Source of the DNA: Pomphorhynchus laevis
Lineage: Eukaryota > Acanthocephala > Palaeacanthocephala > Echinorhynchida > Pomphorhynchidae
Assembly (NCBI GenBank): GCA_012934845.2
Contig: WNNJ02001239.1
Location: forward strand, 124,001 to 188,000
Direction: 5' to 3'
DNA: 64,000 nucleotides
Shown piece by piece: positions 40,339-52,200 of the stretch. The notes below the pieces were generated by a model that worked only from the letters and a program-made list of their open reading frames with translations, did no database searches and was not told where the DNA came from. A program made the translations under genes and the position numbers. Numbering within the stretch: the first letter of the stretch is position 1; the number at the start of each line of letters is the position of its first letter.

Positions 40339-42991
40339 TCCGTTTGTTAAATGCGTCCGTACGTTAAATGCGTCCGTTCGTTAAATGCGTCCGTTCGTTA
40401 AATGCGTCCGTTCGTTAAATGCGTCCGTTCGTTAAATGCGTCCGTTCGTTAAATGCGTCCGTTCGTTAAATGCGTCCGTTCGTTAAATGCGTCCGTTCGT
40501 TAAATGCGTCCGTTCGTTAAATGCGTCCGTTCGTTAAATGCGTCCGTTCGTTAAATGCGTCCGTTCGTTAAATGCGTCCGTTCGTTAAATGCGTCCGTTC
40601 GTTAAATGCGTCCGTTCGTTAAATGCGTCCGTTCGTTAAATGCGTCCGTTCGTTAAATGCGTCCGTTCGTTAAATGCGTCCGTTCGTTAAATGCGTCCGT
40701 TCGTTAAATGCGTCCGTTCGTTAAATGCGTCCGTTCGTTAAATGCGTCCGTTCGTTAAATGCGTCCGTTCGTTAAATGCGTCCGTTCGTTAAATGCGTCC
40801 GTTCGTTAAATGCGTCCGTTCGTTAAATGCGTCCGTTCGTTAAATGCGTCCGTTCGTTAAATGCGTCCGTTCGTTAAATGCGTCCGTTCGTTAAATGCGT
40901 CCGTTCGTTAAATGCGTCCGTTCGTTAAATGCGTCCGTTCGTTAAATGCGTCCGTTCGTTAAATGCGTCCGTTCGTTAAATGCGTCCGTTCGTTAAATGC
41001 GTCCGTTCGTTAAATGCGTCCGTTCGTTAAATGCGTCCGTTCGTTAAATGCGTCCGTTCGTTAAATGCGTCCGTTCGTTAAATGCGTCCGTTCGTTAAAT
41101 GCGTCCGTTCGTTAAATGCGTCCGTTCGTTAAATGCGTCCGTTCGTTAAATGCGTCCGTTCGTTAAATGCGTCCGTTCGTTAAATGCGTCCGTTCGTTAA
41201 ATGCGTCCGTTCGTTAAATGCGTCCGTTCGTTAAATGCGTCCGTTCGTTAAATGTGTCCGTTCGTTGAATGCATCCATTCATTCAATGTGTCCGTTTGTT
41301 CAATATGCCCGTTCGTTCAATGTGTCCGTTCGTTAAATGCGTCCGTTCGTTAAATGCGTCCGTTCGTTAAATGCGTCCGTTCGTTAAATGCGTCCGTTCG
41401 TTAAATGCGTCCGTTCGTTAAATGCGTCCGTTCGTTAAATGCGTCCGTTCGTTAAATGCGTCCGTTCGTTAAATGCGTCCGTTCGTTAAATGCGTCCGTT
41501 CGTTAAATGCGTCCGTTCGTTAAATGCGTCCGTTCGTTAAATGCGTCCGTTCGTTAAATGCGCCCGTTCGTTAAATGCGTCCGTTCGTTAAATGCGACCA
41601 TTGGTTAAATGCGTCCGTTCGTTAAATGCGTCCGTTCGTTAAATGCGTCCGTTCGTTAAATGCGTCCGTTCGTTAAATGCGTCCGTTCGTTAAATGCGTC
41701 CGTTCGTTAAATGCGTCCGTTCGTTAAATGCGTCCGTTCGTTAAATGCGTCCGTTCGTTAAATGCGTCCGTTCGTTAAATGCGTCCGTTCGTTAAATGCG
41801 TCCGTTCGTTAAATGCGTCCGTTCGTTAAATGCGTCCGTTCGTTAAATGCGTCCGTTCGTTAAATGCGTCCGTTCGTTAGATGCGTCCGTTCCTTAAATG
41901 CGTCCGTTCGTTAAATGCGTCCGTTCGTTAAATGCGTCCGTTCGTTAAATGCGTCTGTTCGTTAAATGCGTCTGTTCGTTAAATGCGTCTGTTCGTTAAA
42001 TGCGTCTGTTCGTTAAATGCGTCTGTTCGTTAAATGCGTCTGTTCGTTAAATGCGTCCGTTCGTTAGATGCGTCCGTTCGTTAGATGCGTCCGTTCCTTA
42101 AATGTTAAATGCGTCCGTTCGTTAAATGCGTCCGTTCGTTAAATGCGTCCGTTCGTTAAATGCGTCCGTTCGTTAAATGCGTCCGTTCGTTAAATGCGTC
42201 CGTTCGTTAAATGCGTCCGTTCGTTAAATGCGTCCGTTCGTTAAATGCGTCCGTTCGTTAAATGCGTCCGTTCGTTAAATGCGTCCGTTCGTTAAATGCG
42301 TCCGTTCGTTAAATGCGTCCGTTCGTTAAATGCGTCCGTTCGTTAAATGCGTCCGTTCGTTAAATGCGTCCGTTCGTTAAATGCGTCCGTTCGTTAAATG
42401 CGTCCGTTCGTTAAATGCGTCCGTTCGTTAAATGCGTCCGTTCGTTAAATGCGTCCGTTCGTTAAATGCGTCCGTTCGTTAAATGCGTCCGTTCGTTAAA
42501 TGCGTCCGTTCGTTAAATGCGTCCGTTCGTTAAATGCGTCCGTTCGTTAAATGCGTCCGTTCGTTAAATGCGTCCGTTCGTTAAATGCGTCCGTTCGTTA
42601 AATGCGTCCGTTCGTTAAATGCGTCCGTTCGTTAAATGCGTCCGTTCGTTAAATGCGTCCGTTCGTTAAATGCGTCCGTTCGTTAAATGCGTCCGTTCGT
42701 TAAATGCGTCCGTTCGTTAAATGCGTCCGTTCGTTAAATGCGTCCGTTCGTTAAATGCGTCCGTTCGTTAAATGCGTCCGTTCGTTAAATGCGTCCGTTC
42801 GTTAAATGTGTCCGTTCGTTGAATGCATCCATTCATTCAATGTGTCCGTTTGTTCAATATGCCCGTTCGTTCAATGTGTCCGTTCGTTAAATGCGTCCTT
42901 TAGTTAAATGTGTCTGTTCATTAAATGTGTCTGTTCGCTAAATGTGTCCGTTCGCTAAATGTGTCCGTTCGCTAAATGTGTCCGTTCTCTA
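40339..42991. repeat. Satellite of 17-bp units, about 155 copies
   Basis: Near-perfect head-to-tail AAATGCGTCCGTTCGTT. The edges carry decayed units (GTGTCTGTTCATT, CGCTAAATGTGTCC). A distinctive run of five variant units, including GAATGCATCCATTCATTCAA, occurs twice (41250-41338 and 42803-42892), about 1553 bp apart, showing a large internal duplication. A cluster of CGTCTG variants lies at about 41950-42050. There are no spacers, so this is not a CRISPR. Confidence 0.95.
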
Positions 42992-43080
42992 AATGCGTCC
43001 GCTATATGCAAATCAAATGTGGGTTAGGCCATTGCATGCCACGAATGACTTGTCGCATACTCGCATAATCCGCTTTGCTA
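42992..43080. mobile_element. LINE scrap shared with 32.24-32.31 kb
   Basis: ATGCAAATCAAATGTGGGTT, AGGCCATTGCATG and CTTGTCGCATAC match the CR1/jockey-like LINE at about 32244-32318. It directly abuts the satellite. Confidence 0.65.
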
Positions 43081-43751
43081 ATTCAAATCAAATATAGTTA
43101 TTATATATGCAATAAAGTTTGTATTTTTATTCCCAGATATCAATCATACCAAATATATATTAAAAAATATTACCAATAACGGATATTGAGATATCATTAG
43201 ATATATTAAGATATCTTATAAGATATATATTATAAGATATAACACTTATATTATAATATATAATAGATATATAGATATAATATAATAATATGAATATAAT
43301 ATATTATAATATATAATATATATCTATTGATAATAAATACACTTTAAGATATATTGTGAGATATAAGATATTTTTATAAATCTATATTTATATTAAATGA
43401 TATTAAAAAAGGATATTAAGATATAATCAATAAAGGATATATCACATAGCAAGAAAGAAATCCCGAATTCTTACAATAAGGGTCAACGACTAAGAGGTGA
43501 CTAATAAGGGCCAATCATTTATTAATTAATAATATGACTTTATGATCAATTGGTGATTAATAAAAGTCTATTTATGAAAACATGTTTTGCAAAAAAAATA
43601 GAAGATTATTTTCAATTTGATGTTTCTTTAAGCAGAATATATACTGACAATTAACACTTTACATTTAATGTATTTCAATATGATAATGCTTCCGTATGCA
43701 TTGCATGCTTCATCATGAATTACATAATAACATGGTAGTTGAATTTCATCT
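43081..43751. other. AT-rich spacer
   Basis: Dense GATATA/TATATC runs between 43150 and 43430; no gene seen. Confidence 0.4.
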
Positions 43752-43986
43752 TGCCCTATCGTCGTTAATTTTGAATAACCTCTTTTGTCATTGATGGGCA
43801 TAAAGGATTTTAAATCGCAATCATTAGTATATATTTCGGAAAGGATTTTTCTTGGAAAAAATGTATTCGTGAAATATTAATATCTGACAAGGTGGTAAAA
43901 GCAAAATTATTGCTATATCATCACACTTACTATTTGTCCGGAGCGGCCTGAAAAGAGTGATTATTCGCTTATAGGATTTTGATTAA

Positions 43987-44074
<88 letters not shown>

Positions 44075-44123
44075 CCCTATCGTCGTTAATTTTGAATAAC
44101 CTCTTTTGTCATTGATGGGCATA
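43752..44123. repeat. Direct repeat of 52 bp enclosing an (AT)n microsatellite
   Basis: TTGCCCTATCGTCGTTAATT onward occurs at about 43752-43803 and 44072-44123. Between them, 43989-44072 is an uninterrupted (AT)n run of about 42 dinucleotides. The second copy is attached to the end of the microsatellite. Confidence 0.75.
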
Positions 44124-44223
44124 TAACACTTATAGACCTAATAATATATAGACCTATATCTGTTAGACCTATAGACCTATATGTTAGACCTTATAGACCT
44201 ATATCTGTTAGACCTATATATAT

Positions 44224-45301
44224 AGAAGGTCTACACACGCAACAAGCCAGTAAAAACGCTTTCTGCACATGAGTTTTGTTTAGCATCGTGAGGAATTGCT
44301 GGTGTCTTTATAGCTATCACAAAAGCAGTCGAAACGCACCCTAACCACTTCATCCGACTGACGATGACTGCTGGGTGGTTTGGGGCGTCTCGGAGTGATA
44401 CAATAGACTGATGGAGCTGATGATCGAAGTCCAGTTTTGTAGCAACTCATATGGATTTAAAATCAATAGTAGCCTGTTTAGGCTCCTGGACCACAGTTAA
44501 AAGCGATTTTTCGCACTACCAATTTATAAAAAACGTATTCCTTTCGGAATCCTGTGAGAAATTCAGTGCCCTCGTAACCAACGGATACGCATTTGTGCAT
44601 ATAAAGAATAACTAGAAGGTCTACACACGCAACAAGCCAGTAAAAACGCTTTCTGCACCTGAGTTTTGTTTAGCATCGTGAGGAATTGCTGGTGTCTTTA
44701 TAGCTATCACAAAAGCAGTCGAAACGCACCCTAACCACTTCATCCGACTGACGATGACTGCTGGGTGGTTTGGGGCGTCTCGGAGTGATACAATAGACTG
44801 ATGGAGCTGATGATCGAAGTCCAGTTTTGTAGCAACTCATATGGATTTAAAATCAATAGTAGCCTGTTTAGGCTCCTGGACCACAGTTAAAAGCGATTTT
44901 TCGCACTACCAATTTATAAAAAACGTATTCCTTTCGGAATCCTGTGAGAAATTCAGTGCCCTCGTAACCAACGGATACGCATTTGTGCATATAAAGAATA
45001 ACTAGAAGGTCTACACACGCAACAAGCCAGTAAAAACGCTTTCTGCACCTGAGTTTTGTTTAGCATCGTGAGGAATTGCTGGTGTCTTTATAGCTATCAC
45101 AAAAGCAGTCGAAACGCACCCTAACCACTTCATCCGACTGACGATGACTGCTGGGTGGTTTGGGGCGTCTCGGAGTGATACAATAGACTGATGGAGCTGA
45201 TGATCGAAGTCCAGTTTTGTAGCAACTCATATGGATTTAAAATCAATAGTAGCCTGTTTAGGCTCCTGGACCACAGTTAAAAGCGATTTTTCGCACTACC
45301 A

Positions 45302-45306
<5 letters not shown>
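44224..45306 (+). repeat. 390-bp tandem repeat, 2.8 near-identical copies
   Basis: Units start at AGAAGGTCTACACACGCAAC at 44224, 44614 and 45004; the third stops at about 45306 in a (TA)n run. Copies differ by about one base (CTGCACATGAG versus CTGCACCTGAG), so amplification is recent. The unit holds a strong potential hairpin (ACGCACCCTAACCAC opposite GTGGTTTGGGGCGT), CTGATGATCGAAG, and near its end CCTTTCGGAATCCTGTGAG. No long open frame. A diverged relative is at 4385-4650. Confidence 0.9.

Positions 45307-45344
<38 letters not shown>
45305..45344. repeat. (TA)n microsatellite
   Basis: About 20 TA dinucleotides interrupting the third 390-bp unit. Confidence 0.9.
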
Positions 45345-45348
<4 letters not shown>

Positions 45349-45494
45349 GAGGCTTACGCTCTTAACCAGATCGAATTGCTGTGCGGACCATCCTTAAACA
45401 CTAGGCAGAGGTTTTTGCTGAATTGTCGCTGCACTCGTTGGATCCTAAATGGATGCGGCAGGTATAATAGTAGTGCACGGATGTGCTGAGTAGA

Positions 45495-45566
45495 CAACGG
45501 TCCAGGATTTCTTTCGAAATACGGCATTTATAAATGCCGTATTTCGAAAGAAATCCTGGACCGTTG
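45495..45566. repeat. Perfect 72-bp palindrome with no spacer
   Basis: 36-bp arms running from CAACGGTCCAGGATTTCTTT to its exact reverse complement ending ATCCTGGACCGTTG, meeting at TTTATAAA. Confidence 0.95.
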
Positions 45567-45589
45567 CTTAATATATACCGAGCTTAAAG

Positions 45590-48500
45590 GATATCCATGA
45601 AAGATATATCCTCACATTTTAAAACCATTCTAACAATGGAATGATTGTGGAAATAAGGTGGCTTAAAAATTCTAATTATAGACAGATCCTTACAAATAGA
45701 ACCATCAAAAAACAAGGGAATGATTGAGGAAAGTGGCTTCATAATTCTGATTATAATATGCTCATTAAAAATCTTGTCCAAACATATATAACTAATCCAA
45801 TTCGATCAATTTGCTATCAACTGGCAAACTTCTCCATCTTCAATAGATTTCGCATTAAAATCTCATTTTCCAGTTTATCAATATTTCTCCTTAATCGTGA
45901 CAATAATCGCGACAGTATTCTATGTCGCAAATTTGTCGGAAGAATCCTAAAAGATTAATTATTCAACTCGATTTTTTCCTGAATCTTGCGGATTGAGGAG
46001 ATTAAGCATATTAGATAGGATGTCGAACATCCTATCCTTATCAGACATTACCGAGCGAGCAATGTACATATATTACCATTTATTTATCATTTATCGTTGT
46101 TTTAAAGTCGTTTATATTGATGTTTTTTAATTTTAAAGAACTGCAATTGTGGTAGCTGGCAAAATCACAATAGACAAATAGTTTATTTTAAACTTAATTA
46201 TCTAACAAATTTCCATTATTATAGAATTAAACAAAAACATTCATTAAAATGTCATCTATTAAACTTTGTTAAAACGAAACCAAAATAATAAATTTTGGTT
46301 TTAATAACGAATTTTCACAAACTTAAATAATTTTTTATTTAAAAATTATGTAATTATTATTTTAATTCCATATTAATAATTTTGATATATTTAATATTTA
46401 TTCAATATAAAAATGTCATCTATTAAACTTTGTTAAAATGAAACAAAATATTTGGTTTTAATAAAAAATTTCATTAGTAAATTTGTTAAAGTAAAACTTA
46501 CAAAATCAACTTAGCAGACTTGACAAATTTTCATTAATCGCTATGCTAAGTAAAATTTTAATATTTAATTTCTACTTCCATTAGCAAGCATGCGATCTAT
46601 AATTTAAAAATTCAATTTTGCAATTTAAAAATCTTTAATATGGAATTTTATAGACTTTACGAATTTTCTTTAGCTAGATAGTTAACGGTTAACTTAAATA
46701 ATAATTTTAATTAGAACGCAACCACAAAATACATGGATCGTTTGAAAGTTTTATGCTAAATCAGATATTTGTGTATTTAGACGATAATATAATTTCTTTT
46801 TCCACTAACAATGTTTTGCTTTATCGCAGTAGTCAATACTTGACATATGATTTGCAAAAGAATTATAAATTTGCAAATGTTATGATGTGCGAAACAGCAT
46901 AAAACTGCTAAATTACACCGGCATAAGCAAGAATATATCAGAATCTACCGTGAGATTTTCTTCAACTGCTTTGCATATTCACGTTTGTATAAAGCTTTAT
47001 ACGACTGGAAAAGTCTATAATTTGCGTATTAATATATTTTTAATATATTGATAAATATTCTAACTTATTTTTAAAATATTACTTTTCAAAATATTCAAAA
47101 ATCACAATTTTTTAATTAGAATTTGGAAAATGAAAAATTAAAACATTTTAATTAAAAAGAATAGTGGCTTTTATTTGGAAATAAAGTCTATAAAGTTTGA
47201 ACTGATTAATATTTTTATTGATTATTATTATCATTATAAGAATATTAATAATTTATTAAAATATTGATATTATTTTGTCTTTTAATAAGAATATTATAAA
47301 ATAAATAATATTTATTATTATTTACTATTTATTTTCTCTAGAAATTTCTGCTACATAATAAATTTTAAAAGTAGAAATTGAGGTCACTGCTTTAATAACC
47401 TGGCAAACCGGCACGTCAAAGATGTATATTCCGCCCGCTAGTCACCGATACGTTCCTTTAAACGTCTTTTAATTTTAAAAGACGTAAGTTTGTATTTTCA
47501 TTTAATTGCGAACGCTGCAAGAAAGGTCGTTGAATTTTTTGAAAAGGTAGTCTTAAATTAACTATAAGCGTTTGTTGTGCTTTAACCAAGACTTTAATAG
47601 ATCTCTGATACTTTATTATGTAAATACCATAAAGTTTTAGTCTTTTGTATTAAAATGTATTAAAATATATTAAATATATCTTAATATTAAATATATACTT
47701 TAATAATTTAAAATTTTAATATATTTTATTTTAGATTAATATATAAGTTTAATAAGTTTAATAAATACATAAGCATAACGGAAGTTATATGAGGTTCATT
47801 CTTTATTATGAGGTCATCCACTCATTCCGTCGCCTTTCCCTCTACTGATAAATCAATGCTTGATTGATCTAATTAATTGTGTGATTAGAGACTGTCTAAT
47901 GCAGCTTATTCTCGATCTTAGATTACCGAGCATTTAATATGCATTAAATAGTAGAGAATACAATCAATAAATTAAATACTATTTTTTAAATTAACAAATA
48001 AAATAGTAGTTTATTAAATATTAATATACTATTATCTTATAAAGTAAAATATAAATACTCTATAACACATGCTGTTCACTTTCGAAATTAGAAATTAAGT
48101 GATATAGACATCAAAAATTAAATTTACAATCTGGATTACGTACCATTTCCACTTGCATAATGATCAATATACTTTCATAAATGTAAAACACACCCTTTAG
48201 TTCTACATTTTTAAGTTTATAAATATTTAAATCGTATTTTATTAAACAATATATTGTGTATGTATATAATGTGTTTCTTGATAGGTTTTTACTTTTATTT
48301 ACAATTGAAGCATAACGATTATTAATAATCGTTATTAATAATTATTTAATTATTTTTAGCACTTCACATGTTTATAATTTCTTATAAAATATATAATTTT
48401 TTTACTGTAAATGTTATTTACTGTAAATGTTAAAGATTATTCTTTAGTTTAATTTAACGGCGGTCGCTTTAAGCTTTGTAAAAAATAACTTTTATTAATA

Positions 48501-49258
48501 TAAACTTTTAATTTTCTACAACAACATCATCTAGGAATATAAAGACCTAATCTAAATATTCTCAAATCGCATGTTTATATGAGATTAGCTGTTATCAACA
48601 GATATATACATCATCAGATATTTACAGGTATATACATCATCAGGTAAATTCACTCAGATGGATTGAACGGATTAATCATTGATCAATAAAATATAGCAAA
48701 ATACTATTTTAAATTTAAAAATATATGTCAGGCGTTGGAAGTAAATATCTAATATTTATGGAATTAAATATTATATCTATTTTTTCTACAAAAGAATATA
48801 GTTATTTTTATTATTGTGAAAGATAATGTTATTACATCATATTTAATAGTATAAATGTAGTTTGAAGGATTTTTAAACTTTTATCTTTTATTGTCTTGTA
48901 TTTTAGTTTACAAAATTTTACGTCTTTTAAATAATCTTATAGGCATATATGTAGTTTGGTTCCGTTTATATTGAAATAAATTTGCTCGTTTGGAAAATAT
49001 TATTTGATGTATCTAAATTCAATTAAATTGCCATATACAACGATTACATAAAAATCAAATGTAGGTTGCAACAACGTGCATTGCTATATTTGATTCAAAA
49101 TCGTTTAAATATGTTATCATTATTTAAGGCTCGGTAACGTCGGACCTAAAAAATTAGCGTTTTTGATGTGTTATTTTGCTGTTTTTTTGCACAATAAATT
49201 TATCTTTAAGGTATTGTACCTTACTGCTACATCAAATTTCACAAACTCGTCGATAAAA
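45590..49258. other. AT-rich intergenic region upstream of the peroxidase gene
   Basis: No exon identified. About 45590-45960 has mixed open frames that could be an old LINE ORF1 remnant, but no motif is decisive. Small GC-richer spots at 47390-47530 and 47800-47930 are unclassified. The promoter of the gene at 49259 must lie near the end, but no element can be named. Confidence 0.35.
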
Positions 49259-52200
49259 ATGATTTTGGTATCAATAATATTAGGATTTGTTATCTTGGAA
49301 GCTGGGGGTGTAAACTTATATTCATTTTCAGTGAAAGATCACGAAGGTCGCATGATAGATTTGCAAGCTCAATATAACGGATACGTATGCAACATATTTG
49401 TATTTTTATATATTTTCATTCTTATGTTAATGTAGGTGATATTAATAGTTAATGTAGCCAGACAATGCGTATTTGTAGATGATCACTATGAATCAATGGT
49501 ACCCATTCAAGCCAAATACGCTAAGTACAATTTTACTGTTCTTGCATTTCCATGTAATCAATTTGGTTATCAAGAACCCGGCGTAAGCAATTGTTTTACT
49601 TCTACATACATAAAATTGCAATTAATAGTATAACTTTTATAGTTTTATATCATGCTTTTCTTACTAGTCTGTACACTGCAATGAAATATTTTTTATAAAT
49701 AATTTTATTTAATATATTTTATTTAAAAAAATAAAATATATTTTATTTTAAATAAATAAAATTCAATTTCATTCTGTCACAATTTTCATGTGAAATTATT
49801 TTATTCAGCAATATCGTAAATGAACGGACTCACCCATCTTCACATACACTTTAACTCTCGACATATACTTTAACTCTTGATATATATATTAATTTGTAGA
49901 ATTATGTGATCTTATAACGGGTTAAATAATTGTTATTACCGTGTTATTAATTAACAAGTTATGGTACTTTGCTAATTAAAAAGGACCGTATTATTTAATT
50001 TACTTATGTGATATACCAATTATTAATTTTTTAGTTTATCCTTGTTTTTTCTCATTGGCTTATTTTGATTATACCTAAAGTCAAGTTTGTTAATGTGGCA
50101 AATGTACACAGACTGTGTGCTTACAAGCCCACAATAGTGGAACAGAATCATTGGATTCTTTTTAATGATTCTGTTCAAGGATAAATAGGAGGAGGTATGA
50201 TCGTATTTATGAAGTCGAAAGAGGATGCGCACAGCAGTGTTAATGATGCGCTGAAGAGGTTTAAGGGATGACTTTGAAGAGAAGACAATAAGGCTAATGA
50301 GATAAGAGATTCGCAAGAACTACAGTCTAGAGAATTTTCTGACGAGACGAATATCACGAAGAAGAATATTTGAAGATCTAGTTTTATCACGAATTAAGTG
50401 ATCGAGATGCAGATTATTGTCGAAGTGAATACCTAAAAATACTAGTTTATCTACAACATTAATAATTGCGATATGAAGATACAGAGAAGGAGATACAGAA
50501 ACGAAGGAGGGTTAAATCCATAACACTTTAGATTTGTTAGGAAAAAGTTATAATTTCTAATTATCTCTTAGCTTTATAAACATTAAACAATCATATCAAC
50601 TTCAAATAAATAATAAATTATTAAATAGTAATATTATACTATTATCAAAATATATGATCATTGTTTCAAAATACGAGTAAGAGAGAAGACGAACTGAATG
50701 CATTCTACTAAATATATTGCACAGCTTTTTCTCAATATGATCAGCGAATATCCATCGTGATGTCAGTGCTTTACGAAGATAACAAAACTGAGTTGTAAAT
50801 TCAATGGTTTTTGACCATTGAAAATTTGACCATACTAAACGATCATCTCAACTTAGTTGTCCATCTTTACGAAACTTGTCGATCTTTGTTTTTTGGTAAT
50901 TAACCTTAACCAAATTATTAAGAGTAATCAAACATCCGCTTCATGCCTAATTGTACATATTTAAAAATGCCATCTTTTATTTTATCATATTTTATTTCTA
51001 AATTATCATTTTTGGTAAATTGCCTCTGCATTATGAATGCCATCAAAACTAACAATTTTATGAATGTATAACATTTATGTAATCACGTTCTTAATATTAC
51101 CATACAAATTTAAAAATCTGTCTATTTTGTATAATAAGAAATTATGATTAACCGAATCGAATGCCTTTTCTAAATCGACGAACATTGCATACAGTGGTTT
51201 ATTCTGATCCCTAGCAGATATGACAGATTCCCTGATGATTTTGATGGCCAATGAAGTTGAAAAATTAGGGTGAAAGCCGTGCTGCTTTCACCCTAATTGT
51301 CAAAATCTTTGACATACTCAGTAAGACGGCGCGTAATGATACGAGAGAACAATTTATATACTTGACTGAGAATCGAAATACCCCTATAAGAATTCATGTT
51401 ATATGTGTCGCCATTTCCTTTGTAAAGTAATTTTAACTTTTGTCCAGATACGCACAAAGGGAGCTTCACTATCCGGTTAAATAACGAGAAGTAAAAATTG
51501 TCCAAAATGTGAAATGGCTGCTTAATATGTTCACATGCGATTATATCATAACCAAACCAAAAAAGTGGCTAAATAGCGTTTATATCGCATTTCCATTAGT
51601 AAATCATATTTGATTAAGCCGATACCGTCGAATTTACAAATTTACCGGTCTGGCGTATTTAATTTTAAATCGATGCAGTTATTATTTATCAAAAAATGTG
51701 CAGTACGAGCAGTTGCGGTGCTTCAAATGATACATCTTCTTTGGAAATTTCAAGCAATTTTCATGAGGGAAAAGAAGTTTCTAAGATAACTTTTGTTAAC
51801 GATCATCTCAAGCTGGTTAGTGTTTGTTCTCAACAGGTTGAGCGGGTCTTTCTCCCAATCCCGAAGCTAAAAAACTTAAGTGTAATTGAACTGTCTCAAC
51901 CACAAGAGCGTCATAAGCTCTTTTCAATATTTTTGAGAGGATTCGTTAAAGACTTTCCAAACAGGATTATATTTAATTCGGTCAAAATGTACGACTCATC
52001 AATCAAAATTTCTTTCACTACCAATGAGTTAGCATCTGATTATGTCAGTTTTTTTTCAATCGTAATTTTAAAGATCTTGGGACTTTTGAACACAAGCTCA
52101 TCTTTATAACTATGAAAATCTTGAACTTCCCTCCAAATTTGGAGGAGGATACCTTCTTTCTCTGAAGTCATTATACAAGATTTCAAATGTACGAACTTTA

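Noticed and set aside
40339-42991. CRISPR-like repeat array
   Set aside because: Units are contiguous 17-bp repeats with no spacers, in a eukaryotic context; it is a satellite.
44800-44830. Hammerhead in the 390-bp unit (CTGATGATCGAAG)
   Set aside because: CTGATGA and GAAG are only two bases apart, so no stem II can form.
45584-45958. Frames on both strands near 45.6-46.0 kb
   Set aside because: No recognisable motif or splice support; could be an old LINE ORF1 remnant but not supportable.
49163-49258. Upstream Met start for the peroxidase
   Set aside because: It would put 32 extra residues before a good signal peptide; the Met at 49259 fits a secreted protein better.
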